Positions 10,390-20,761 of a stretch of DNA of 64,000 bases are shown here, one piece after another (position 1 is the first letter of the stretch; each line of letters opens with the position of its first letter). The position numbers were made by a program, and so were the translations under genes. The stretch spans positions 38,790,844 through 38,854,843 of the forward strand of contig OZ038384.1 of assembly GCA_964036045.1 (NCBI GenBank), in the 5' to 3' direction. The DNA comes from Eutreptiella sp. 'Long Island Sound 2002' (taxonomy: Eukaryota > Euglenozoa > Euglenophyceae > Eutreptiales > Eutreptiaceae). The notes under the pieces are model-generated. The model was not told the origin of the DNA and did no database searches. It worked only from the letters and a program-made list of their open reading frames with translations.

Positions 10390-13300
10390 TGTTTGGTTTC
10401 TGTCATGCCCTGTGCCCCTCGGCCCCCCCTGTGGGGCCTGATCCCCGGTTATGGGGACACATACTCCTCCTTGTGCTGACCCCCGTCATCCCTTTGTGTA
10501 GCCTATTAAAGGCCCACACTATGGGATTTGATAGGGGATATTGTTAGCCTTCATCCCCCCTTAACCTTTCCTCTCATTGGTCTTTTGACTTGAGCCTGCA
10601 GTAGGGATATCAGGGAACTCATCGTGTTTTTCCGCTGCTTTTGTATTAGTCATTGGGGAATCAATTGCCCTGTTGATACCTATGCGAATTTGCGTTAAAT
10701 TCGCATAGGTACAGAAGTTAGATATGGGCAGCGGCCTGGTGGTGAACCGGCGTCGCGCCAATTCGCGGGCGAACTGCCAGTTGGGATCTGGCGACCCAAA
10801 TCTCGAGACCATGAACTGGCCTTCACGGAAAGTCCATCCTGTTGACCTGAATTAATTCTGACTGCACGGTTGTAATAGTCAAGACTTAGTTTATGATAGG
10901 GAATTAAAAGTTCAGGTTCCGGTGCCAATATTTTCAAAAACCCCCTAACGTCATGATGCCCAGCCATTTAAAGTATAGGGATAGCTTAGGCATCGTTGCC
11001 GGCACCTTACGGTGCCTTTTTCTTTTACCCCCTATTGTTATATTAGGCATGGCATGCATATCTTATGCATTTCATGTAGTCACTACAACCTAACCGTAAA
11101 TTAAGATTTTCCATCCATTTCTCTTGGGGAGAGATGCAATGGAATGGCATGACTCTCCTCTACAATGGTATGTTATTTGTTTGTGTGAGCTGCAAGTCAG
11201 TTCGGAGATGTGACTAAATTATTAGGATTGAATTGAGTTCTGGTTGTGGTGAACAACCCATGGTGAGTCTCAAGCTCAAGTTGATTTCGATGATTCCAGG
11301 GTGAAGCCAACATTGGTATACATTTTGGTTTGCCTTTCCTTCCCTGTGCAATGTCGAGATATGGTCGTGGTGGGTCACCACACTCCATGGTGGGACCCAC
11401 TTTCATGCATAAATAGTGCATTTTTGTGGTGTTCATGATGCCACTTTGTCGAGTTTGTGTGTCAGGTCATTGTCCATTTTTCCCGTAATTCATTCTCGGT
11501 GTCGTTTCAACGAGTCTCTACTTTTCTTATCACTTTAGTTCGAGTCCATTTGAGCCATTGGTGATTTTTGGCGTCAATTTTAATTTCGACATTTTGAGCA
11601 CTTTGTTTTCATGTGCTCAAAGTTCGCCACTATATCTCCCAGATATAGTGGCGACGGAAAATAAGTAAGAGCTCGTTTTGTTTGTACTTGGTGAGTACAA
11701 ACAATATATGTTCGAGTTTTAGTTGCGTTTTGACGCTTTCACTATCTTTTGGTTCGAAATTTTTCAACTTCTTTGAGCCCATTTTGGCATATTCATTTTA
11801 TGCCAAAAATCACTCATTTTTGGCCTGTCATGGGCCTACTTTTCGAGCTGGGATCTCCAAGCTCGCGTCGAGTTCGAGTCTAAGTGGTGTTTGTGCGTGT
11901 TGTGGCATGTGTCTACTTTCATTAATGCACTTTGTTGGGCCGTAAATCATTGTGCATAGGGCCACACATGAATTTTGGTGATTGTGTCTTGAATTTTATA
12001 TTTTTTATGTGTTCACTTGTGGTGACCATGGAGATCCACTACTATTGAGCTTTTGGTCGAACTTTCGATCATTCGTGGTCTCCATGGTCCCTACTATTCA
12101 TATATGGTCACCATAGGCGTCGTAGATTACTGTCTTTACGCTACGACCAATTTTCTATGTGCCATTTTGGCCTATTTCTGCTTATAGTAAATTTGGTCAT
12201 GTGAACACTGCCCAAATTTACTCAGTTATGGGTTGACTTTTGGAACTCATATCTTCATGTACATGTTGAGTTCGAACCGAAGTGTTGATTCCAATGAAAG
12301 AACATGCTTTCCATTTCACTTGCCTGCCCTTACTTGGTTAGAACTCACTTTGGGTTGGCCACACCATTGCAATCATTAAAACGTTTTGGAGATTTCAAAT
12401 TTTCTGTGTTCACTTCATTCACTTGGTTCTTTTGGGTCTTTGGGCCAAATCTCCTTGATCCTTGACCCAAGACCTCTCCAATGTGTGTACTTTGTGTATT
12501 TGAACTTGTTTTGGTATGCTCTATCACTTACCCAATCCATTGGAACCAAGTCTGCCAAGTGTATAGGATAGTGGTTTTACATGGTCCCAGAGATGTACAT
12601 TATCGACCCTGAGAACCACCCTGTCATGTAGTCACTTGGCGGGTAAACAGTAAAGAACCTATGAGGAGTTGGACCTTGGGGTCTTTTCCTATGTTTCAAT
12701 GGTGCTCTCTACGTTGTATTCAGCATTTGTTGGAAGGTTACTGGTACACAGGTTTACTGTTTTGAATGTTCCCTGAAATTTTGATGAAAATTCCAAATTT
12801 CATGAGGTCACTTCTGGGCCATGGGAAAGTTAGGCCATCTTCTCCATTTGGGCCAATACTTTACCCATGGCCTCTCATCAGTGTCTATTCCTCATATTTG
12901 AGGAGTTTGGGTAATGGCCCACCCTTATGGGATCGGACCAAACCCATATGTCACCTCAATTTGGACTTCAAATCTGACTCAGGAATGTATGCATATGCCC
13001 TTTTTGAGGTCCCCAAAAATGACCTCAAAAAGTGGGTATTGGAGTTTGTTGCCTTGCTGCAGCCTGAGGGTGAGGTAGGGCCAACCCTTTTAGAACAATC
13101 AACTCCTTCCCAGATCCTTCGTGCATGCACTTCTCTGGACCTTAGGCTGACCCTATGCGGGAGTTATTTGCATTCTTTTCTCCCTTGTTTTTCACTTAAG
13201 GGGAATTTCACCAAAGTGCGCAGCCTACCAGACTTGTGACAGTGACACGGTATCAGGGAGACAGATTCGGATATCTGGTGGGCATAACGTTTGACTGATG

Positions 13301-14191
13301 CCCTTTGGATGTGCCCACATGGAATCCTTCGAATCCTCTTTGCCTTGGCGGGAGAAAGTGTTGAAGTGGGTAACCTGACTTTTGGTTTTGCCTGTTTTTG
13401 TGCCCTGCTTCCCATCCTGGGTCTCAGAGCCCGTGTGGAGTTGGGTCCTGCCCCTTCTACGTGTGTCAGGGTGAAGGTCTTGGCTACCCCCAACTACCCT
13501 TGTTTCCTTTTGGGATGTGGGATCCTGAGGTGGTATGGGCGATTTACCACTTTACCCCCTTTTCCACAGAATTTCTCGGGCCTAAGTCTTATAGGCACCC
13601 AGGACCACCAAGCCCCCTGCAGTGGTGTGGTGGGGCTATCTCCTGCCCCAAGGGGACTTGAGTTGGGATATTTGGGGAGGATGGTGAGTGAGTGTGTAGG
13701 CACTAGACCCCTGCTTCTGGGGTCCTGTAGTGCCGGGAGTGGACAGTGACAGACCCCTCACTAGGGTAGGCTTTGACAGCCAATCGGCCTTACCCATGTC
13801 TTGTTGTTTTTGCATGTTTTGTTCTTCCTCCTTGGGGATCCTGAATCAGGCTACCCAGGATGTGCTGAGTGGGAGGGTGGGCTCCCTTTGTCCCCCCCTC
13901 TCCTGCCTTGATGCCCTTTCCTTTGTGACTTATGTTGATCACTGCACCTTACCCTAACCGGGACATGGTTTGGAGGATTTACATGTTCCTATGACCATTT
14001 GTACATGCTTTCTTTCCTTTGTTGTTTAGACCTCAAAGGGATTGCTTCGATTTCGCAATCCCGATGGATGCTCACTGAGTTGAGGGACTCAATGTGGATG
14101 TGAGTGGTCTTCTGCTTGTGCTACGCGTGGAAGAGAGGAGGCCGCATGGGCTTGGAGAAGGTCAACCCGGGAATGGTAGCCCCGGAACAGC
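10390..14191 (+). repeat. 3.8-kb direct repeat of element B, copy 2
   Basis: This is the counterpart of 617-4420. It has the same start (TGTTTGG) and the same internal hairpins, at 10677-10711, 11001-11021 and 11625-11653. Homology ends at 14191, directly where element C begins with TGTAATA. It therefore looks truncated or interrupted on its right side by C. It contains no gene I can support. Confidence 0.75.
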
Positions 14192-14960
14192 TGTAATAAT
14201 TTTTGAAGTCCTTTGTTGCATTGCAATGGGCTTTGGCCTATACATCCAACATTTCCCCAAAAAACACAAACAAACCTCCTTCAAATCCCCAACACCGACG
14301 ACGTACAAGGCAAGGTCATGACCACGAAATCCGAAGGGATTTCGAAACGATCCCTTTCACATGTTCTGAGAAAGAATGAACAAAGCGGGGCATATAACAT
14401 TGTAATATAAGCAAAACAATGCATACATGCACTATGAACACGGGTCTCCCCCCAACGCGTGGTGCCGGTGCACCGACGCGTTTGGAAACCCAACCAGCAT
14501 ATGCATGCAAAGCCAAACTGATGGGCTGTCGTTTGGTGCATGTAATTTCAGGATCTGAGCTACCTACGATTTTATAAAAAATCGTGAACATGGCCTACTT
14601 GGGCCAAAAATACTAGCGCGGAACGGCGCCGCGATAGTGCCGTAACATCCGCTTATGCTTAAAACTGATATATAATTAATCTAAGCAATAAAACTGATTG
14701 AAAACTTTTAAAAATTGTCAGAAATCGAGATTCTCTCGATCGGCGCGCGCGATCTCAGGACTGGCCGTCGCCGACCCAAACTCAGTTTTATAGTACAGAA
14801 AATGGTGAAAACACCATCAATGTAAAACTACAGAAATTGCTGATCCACTGATGCCAACACTGTCCAAAACAGTGCTGGGACTGTGGAATTCTGTGTGTGT
14901 ACATATATCAGGATTTTGCACTGAAAAAAGCGAAAATATAGGTTGCACGAAAACCTTACA
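14192..14960 (-). repeat. Element C LTR, left copy (3' LTR)
   Basis: It starts TGTAATAATT and ends CCTTACA in plus-strand order. It is collinear with 15877-16657 except for substitutions and 12 bases missing near its right end (CACGAAAACC-TTACA against a longer form). That 12-base gap equals the exact length difference between the two LTRs. Confidence 0.8.
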
Positions 14961-15106
14961 CTCCCCTCCCAAGTCCTGAGATACATCTCAGGCTGAAAAG
15001 CACAAAGAAGGTGTAGTGCAACAAGAAAATTGGGTGGGAAAAATGCAAAGCATTTGGGTTGGGTGTTAACCACCACATAGTTCTACCGGGTTAACACTCC
15101 CCTCCC
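14961..15106 (-). promoter_or_regulatory. Double polypurine tract and hairpin of element C
   Basis: Read on the minus strand, GGGAGGGGAG (15106-15097) is followed by TGTTAAC, a 19-nt loop and GTTAACA (15096-15064). After about 126 bp comes GGGAGGGGAG again (14970-14961), directly before the LTR. Order, spacing and loop length match element B (10246-10389) while the stem sequence differs on both arms. Confidence 0.6.
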
Positions 15107-15419
15107 AAGCTCAGACACACCCAGCCAGAACATGGGTGGGGTCTGGGGCTGATTCTCCCAAGACAACCCGGAGAAATATGTGTTTTTCTCCAAAAACATG
15201 TTTTAGACAAAAACAAAAAAATGGTAAACAAACAAACAACCACAAAACTGCACTTGTGTGATGTCCTGACCCTGAAATCAAAGACATCACAAAGCAAATC
15301 CAGGGCTGCAGCTGAAAAAATAGCGTAAAGGAAGCACAAATTGCTTAAGATAATAAAAAAAGAATTAACACATAAGTGTCTATGCAAAAATTGAACAAAT
15401 GAAGACAAATGAGTTGATT

Positions 15420-15876
15420 TGGCTCAAAGATTCTTCTTTAACTTACACCAATCGCTTCAGTGCGTCCCCAGTCAAGATCAGTTGTAGGCATATGAGATGT
15501 CCCATCCGGTAACAATCTCCATCACGTCAAACCATCCAAATAGCAGGAAAGCATCCACCTTTGTAGAGTAACCCGTGGAGTAAGTCTTGATGGCCTCCAA
15601 GTGTCAATCCATGGGGCATACCAAGGCCCATGGGTGTCGTCGTCCAATTCTGTCTTCTACCAAGTCGTCGACAGCGCTGTAGGTCGCTGCCATAGCTCAT
15701 AGGTCTTCAATTGCTTCAATAAATTCAAAGATGTCCTCCAATTATTTTTTGGACTCCTTCAACTCAAACATGTTGTTGGGGTTTGCTAATTCCTTCACGT
15801 AGTCAATTCATAGACCTCGTCGTCGTCGTCTTCAGCGTCGTCGTCGTCGTCGTCGTCGCTGAGGGCGTTTCGGAAT
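15420..15876 (-). pseudogene. Decayed Gag-like frame of element C
   Basis: On the minus strand a protein-like frame can be followed leftwards from an Asp-rich start (the GTC/GAC triplet runs at 15817-15858) to about 15420. It is interrupted by several stops and at least one frameshift. Recognisable stretches include NMFELKESKK, VDDLVEDRIG and FGWFDVMEIV. It lies directly after the 5' LTR, the usual place for gag. I recognise no family. The small size and the stops make it non-functional. Confidence 0.4.
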
Positions 15877-16657
15877 TGTAATAATTTTTGAAGTCCTTTG
15901 TTGCATTGCAATGGGCTTTGGCCTATACATCCGACATTTCCCCAAAAAACAGAAAACAAACCTCCTTCAAATCCCCAACACCGACGACGTACAAGGCAAG
16001 GTCATGACCACGAAATCCGAAGGGATTTCGAAACGATCCCTTTCACATGTTCTGAGAAAAAATGAACAAAGCGGGGCATATAACATTGTAATTTAAGCAA
16101 AACAATGCATACATGCACTATGAACACGTGTCTCCCCCAACGCGTGGTGCCGGTGCACCGACGCGTTTGGAAACCCAATCAGCATATGCATGCAAAGCCA
16201 AACTGATGGGCTGTCATTTGGTGCATGTAATTTCAGGATCTGAGCTACCTACGATTTTATAAAAAATCGTGAACATGGCCTACTTGGGCCAAAAATACTA
16301 GCGCGGAACGGCGCCGCGATAGTGCCGTAACATCCGCTTATGCTTAAAACTGATATACAATTAATCTAAGCAAAAAAACTGATTGAAAACTTTTAAAAAT
16401 TGTCAGAAATCGAGATTTTCTCGATCGGCGCACGCGATCTCAGGACTGGCCGTCGCCGACCCAGACTCAGTTTTCTAGTACAGAAAACGGTGAAAACACC
16501 ATCAATGTAAAACTACAGAAATTGCTGATCCACTGATGCCAACACTGTCCAAAACAGTGCTGGGATCGTGGAATTCTGTGTGTGTACATATATCAGGATT
16601 TTGCACTGAAAAAAGCGAAAATATAGGTTGCACGAAAGCCGTAGGTGAAGTTTTACA
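15877..16657 (-). repeat. Element C LTR, right copy (5' LTR)
   Basis: It matches 14192-14960 and ends GCCGTAGGTGAAGTTTTACA at 16657, followed by the CAAAC duplication. Its last 20 bases and the following C are identical to 10272-10292, inside the hairpin of element B. The left copy lacks 12 of these bases. Confidence 0.8.
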
Positions 16658-16662
16658 CAAAC
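16658..16662. repeat. Target-site duplication CAAAC, right copy
   Basis: This is the partner of 612-616. The next base, 16663, continues the E1 pol frame. Confidence 0.85.
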
Positions 16663-19278
16663 CAGGAGTACGGCGTAATGCCGGAAGTGGCGAGCCGAGT
16701 GGTTGCGGACCTGGGAGCTTCGGATCTGGCCCTGGATGCGTTCTCTTCAGGAACCTCCGCCCATCTTCGGGTTTGGGAGAAGTACTGGAGCGCCCAGGAC
16801 TCTGCGTGGAAGAAGCACTGGGGTCCGCATCAGGGTTTGATGTGGATCCATTGCCCCCGATGGGACATTCCAGGGGTGGTAGCGAAGATTCGCAAGGACC
16901 GCTCCAAGGCAGTGCTGGTTGTTCCTATGGGATGCACCGAGGCGGAAAGCACCCCAGATTGGGTGGTCTCATTGACCAACATGACCTTAAACAAGGTCGT
17001 CCTACCGGCTGGAGAGAGTGTCTATCAGGACGCTAAGGGACAGCCCATGCCGCCCCAGAGATGGCCAACGGAATTCCACTATGTGGATGGGGGCCTTGAA
17101 CAGGCCGACACCACGGACTTCGTGTGTGTCAACCGCATCATAGCGGAGCCATGGCGGCAATGCTTTGCGGTTTCCCCTGTTGACATCAGAGAATCGGAGG
17201 ACCCCCTCACTGAAGAGGAGTTGGATCTGGTTCAGGGGTATATGGATCAGCCCTTTCACGACTGGGGAAGCCAGCGTGAGGGCAAGGGCCAGGACAAAGC
17301 CTGGTGGGAAGTGGACTCGATCGTCTCTGGTTCCTATGATGGGAATACTTTCGTAAAGAGGGTGCTGGACCACATGTCCAGCCAGGACGAGCCAATCGGA
17401 GGCAACCCACCCACCTACGGCGACCTGTTCCGACGCAAGACCAGAGATGGCCCTTTGGGCCACCTGGGAAGACCACCTGAGCCGAAACCGAGTGGGGTCG
17501 CTACCCCTCAAGTAAGCTCAGTGGTCCAGGTGCCCGGAAAAGCCAAGGCGGAGTCCGATGATTGCCCCAAGATCCAGGCATTGAAGGCCAGGCTGAAGCA
17601 GAAGTATGGTAATACCTTCTTCAGCGGAAAACCTGTGTTTCCCCCACCGGTGCGTGGACCGTATGGCGAGGCCAAGATACGACTGAAGCAGGACCCCCTT
17701 GTGTATCGACACCGGGAGTTCGCCCTGAGGGGCGAAAGGAAGGAGGCCATGGGGAAGATCCTCCGTGATTTCATGGAGAGAGGCTGGCTTGAGCCGTGCC
17801 ACTCCGAGTGGGCCTCCCCGTGCTTCGTCGTCCCCAAGAAGGTGGCCGGTGAGTGGCGGCTGGTGGTTGACTACCGCGGCCTAAACGCCCAAACGCAGCA
17901 TGACAGCTATACGCTGCCCCTCATTGAGGACATGCTGCAAAAACAACACCGGCGGAGGATCTTCGCGGTGGTTGACCTGAAACATGGTTATCATCAGATG
18001 CCTCTCGCCGAGGAGTCCCGTGCCTGCACAGCCATGAGCACCCCACTTGGACCTCTCCAGTTGAAGGGGATGCCCATGGGCGTTACCAACGGCAATGCGG
18101 CTTTTCAGCGGATGCTGGAGAACCTGCTTGAGCCGGTGCGTGACTGTGCGGACCCCTTCGTGGATGACGTGATCATCGCGTCCGGGGACCCCAGTATGAG
18201 CTATGAGGAGCTCCTGGAGGCACATGAGAGGGACGTCACCCGAGTTCTGGACCTTCTGGTTCGGCACAAACTCACGGGCAGCAGTGACAAGGCCACCATT
18301 GCGGTAAGCGAGGTGGTCTTCGCTGGCCACGTAGTTGGGAACGGGCAGCGGAAGCCCATACCTGGCAATGTGGCTGCGATTGAGCACTGGGAAAAGCTCA
18401 AAACGGTCTCTGAGCTACGGGCGTACTTGGGGTTCTGCGACTACTACTCGGGGTATATCAAGATGTATGCCGAGTATGCAGCCCCCATGACGACCATGCT
18501 CAAGGGCAACCGAGAGGAGACCAAGAAGGGGTCCAAGAAGGCTCTGGTCTGGAATGCTGAGTCCGACCGTGCCTTTGAGGGGATGAAGCAGGCGCTGCTA
18601 TCCGCAGTGGGTCTGCATCTCGTGGATCCTGACCGAGGGTTCGTCCTGCGCACCGACGCTTCCGACTACACCGTTGGCGCTGTGTTGGAACAAGTGCTTG
18701 ACGATGGGAGGCACGTGCCCGTGGCCTTCTGGAGCCGAGTCCTGGCGGAAGGCCAGAGACGGACGTGGACGCCCCGAGAAAAGGAGGCGTATGCCATCGT
18801 CATGGCTCTCAGGAAATGGGCTGGGTACATAGCCCTCCATCCCGTCACCGTCTGCACCGACAATCAGAGTCTGCAATCGTGGCACAAAGAGCACGTGGAT
18901 ACCCCCTCTGGTCCCGCCTCCCGACGGGCAAGATGGCATGAGACCTTGGCCAAGTTCGACCTCACGGTTGTGTATGTTCCTGGCAAGGACAACACCGTGG
19001 CGGACTGTCTCAGTAGGTGGGCCTATCCCGCCAGCAAGGGCATGACGGATGTCTCCGCCCATGGCGATGAGGCTGAGACCGCTGAAGCCAAGAGGATCAT
19101 AGAAATGGAGCGCCTGATGGAGGAGGAGGGTGTTAAATGCTTCGTCGTCATGTCTGCGGATGCCCCCCTCGGAACGAGGATGTGCAGAGCGGTCAGAGTA
19201 CTCGCCCCCGAGGGAGCTGAGTCCGACAAGCACCTCTTCCATGAGTCTTGCCTCCAGGACGACTGGACCGACGACTAA
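16663..19278 (+). pseudogene. pol: E1 Pol: methyltransferase-like domain, RT and RNase H
   Basis: This continues the frame cut at 616. Domain order is as follows. First comes a Dam/DIRS-like methyltransferase-related domain (about 16702-17095) with LALDAFSSG and a W-IHCPRW-DI motif where active enzymes have NPPY/F. RT follows: PCFVVPKK (about 17818), FAVVDLKHGYHQM and the catalytic FVDD at 18157-18168. RNase H comes last: RTDAS (about 18650), EKEAYAIV, CTDNQSL and a final DCLSRW. The RT and RNase H acidic residues are all present. RT copies element RNA into DNA and RNase H removes the template. A TAA at 19276-19278 stops the frame, but the same phase continues into integrase after it, so this is a nonsense mutation. 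Part of the segment before the methyltransferase-like domain lies upstream at 2-616. Confidence 0.9.
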
Positions 19279-20072
19279 GCCAAGTCTGAGGCCTTTGAGG
19301 CCGAATATAGGGCTGTGACCGACTCTGATGACGGGCAGAAGTGGCCAAAGGGGCTGACTGAGGAAGATGGCAAGCTCTACCGGAATGGTAAGCTGCTGGT
19401 CCCAGAGTCCCAAGTGCTCGAGCTATGTGAGGCTTGGCACCACCACATGATGCACCCAGGGGTCAAGAAGCAAGCCCTGGACATGCAGCGCCGGTTTGAA
19501 ATCGAACAGATCGGTCTCTACACCGCCATCAAGAAGGTCAGGAAGGGTTGCTCGGTCTGTCAGGCCTGCAATCCCGATAACCGGAACGTCAAGGGGGAAG
19601 CCCAATGGACTCCGGTGCCTGACCAGCCCATGGAGAGCGTGGCCATGGACGTCTTCTCCATGCCCGAAGTTCACATAGGCAAGGAGACCTTTGACTGTGT
19701 GGTCCTTTGTGTGGATCGCCACAGCGGCTACGTAATAGCCGTTCTGGCACGCAAAAAGGGGTTGCTTGCCAAAGAAGTGGCAGTCATGATGATTCTTCAT
19801 TGGCTGACCGTCTTTGACATCCCCCGCACCATTTGCAGTGACCGAGGGCCCCAGTTTACTGGTGGCTGGTTCAAGGCCATGTGTTCCCTCATGGGAATAC
19901 GTCATGCCAAGAGCGTCGCCTATCTCAGCCGGTGTAACGGCCGGGCTGAAGTGGCTGGACGGCAGCTGTTCGAGAAGCTGCGCAAGATTCACATCACCAA
20001 TCCACGTCGGAACTGGTTTGAGGAGATGTGGCCCGCTCTGAAGGCCCATCATGACACCCCCACTCCGGGTTG
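19279..20072 (+). pseudogene. E1 integrase, zinc-binding and catalytic core
   Basis: In phase with the RT frame after the TAA. The HHCC zinc-binding domain is visible (HHHMMHPG, then C-SVC-QAC). The D,D-35-E core follows: the first Asp in MDVFSMP (about 19648), the second in CSDRGPQF (about 19837) and the Glu in NGRAEVAG (about 19940). Integrase joins the cDNA to host DNA and makes the 5-bp duplication. Near 20070-20072 one extra T (GGGTTGG) shifts the frame, and the continuation is in the next phase. With the upstream stop, this copy cannot make a full polyprotein. Confidence 0.88.
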
Positions 20073-20761
20073 GTTTGTCCCCCCACCAGATTCTGTTCGG
20101 CAAGGACCCCCTTGGTCGGGGACTTCCCTTGTCTGGTGATGGTATGGCCATGGACGCCAAGGAATTCTTCGCGTGGCAAGAGGCAACGGCGCGGGACATC
20201 CGCCAGCAGCTCGAGAAGGAGCATGCTGAGCGTCAGAAGTCTGCCCCGAGCTCGACAGCGCAAAGGTTCAGGGTGGGAGACCCGGTGTGGGTGATCAGAC
20301 CCCGCCCTATGGGCACCCACCGCACCAAAACCTGGTTCACACCCGGAGAGGTGGTCCGCAGGATTGGTGAGGACACCTACCGCATCAAGGTGGGTCACCG
20401 ACAGTTCCGGGAGCGCCACGAGAGTCAGCTCCGTGTGCGGGACGGCGACCTCCGTGGCCAACATGTGTCCCTGGACTATGCCGCACATGAGGCTGATTCG
20501 GACGACGACTATGCTGAGCAGGACGACTATACCGTTGAGAAGATCCTGGCCCAGCGTCCGAACGCCTCGGCACCAGGAGGCCTGGAGTTCAAGGTTTGTT
20601 GGCGAGGCTATGGGCCGTCCCACGACCCTTGGGAACCCGTCTCCTCGTTCGTGCCGCGGATCAACACCCCCTTCATGGACTACATCCACAAGCACAAGAC
20701 CAAGATCCATGTCTCGGACTTGGCACCTTTCACCCGGGCGATTGCAGCCAGGGGCGCCTGA
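20073..20761 (+). pseudogene. E1 integrase C-terminus with chromodomain
   Basis: This is the frame-shifted continuation of integrase. It starts with the SPHQILFGKDPLG region typical of the core's end. A basic region follows with a GPY/F-like barrel (FRVGDPVWVIRP, FTPGEVVRRI). A chromodomain comes at about 20526-20700 (YTVEKILAQR, FKVCWRGYG, DPWEPVSSF). Chromodomains in this family (chromoviruses) guide integration to particular chromatin. The frame ends with TGA at 20759-20761, giving a natural Pol terminus. Confidence 0.88.

Larger units (their letters stand above)
617..16657. mobile_element. 16-kb composite retroelement insertion (B plus C) inside E1 pol
   Basis: The block starts with TGTTTGG and ends with GTTTTACA. 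It is flanked by CAAAC on both sides and sits inside the pol frame of E1. It contains element B (617-14191) on the plus strand and element C (14192-16657) on the minus strand. The left terminus belongs to B and the right terminus belongs to C, yet the target duplication links those two ends. Either a chimeric DNA was integrated, or C sits at the right end of B with the true B end lost. Most of the block is non-coding. Confidence 0.8.
14192..16657 (-). mobile_element. Element C, small non-autonomous LTR retroelement
   Basis: Two direct repeats of 769 and 781 bp bound a 916-bp interior. The sequence CTCCCCTCCC directly right of the left repeat is a polypurine tract when read on the minus strand, so the element is transcribed leftwards and the left repeat is its 3' LTR. 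The interior has only a decayed Asp-rich frame and no protease, RT or integrase. An autonomous element would have to mobilise it. The bases flanking the two LTRs (ACAGC on the left, CAAAC on the right) do not match. Confidence 0.75.

Noticed and set aside
18598-19413. 271-codon frame on the minus strand opposite RT/RNase H
   Set aside because: It is the antisense shadow of the GC-rich pol frame. The plus strand has all RT and RNase H motifs.
19423-20710. Long minus-strand frames opposite integrase
   Set aside because: They are antisense shadows of the integrase and chromodomain frames.
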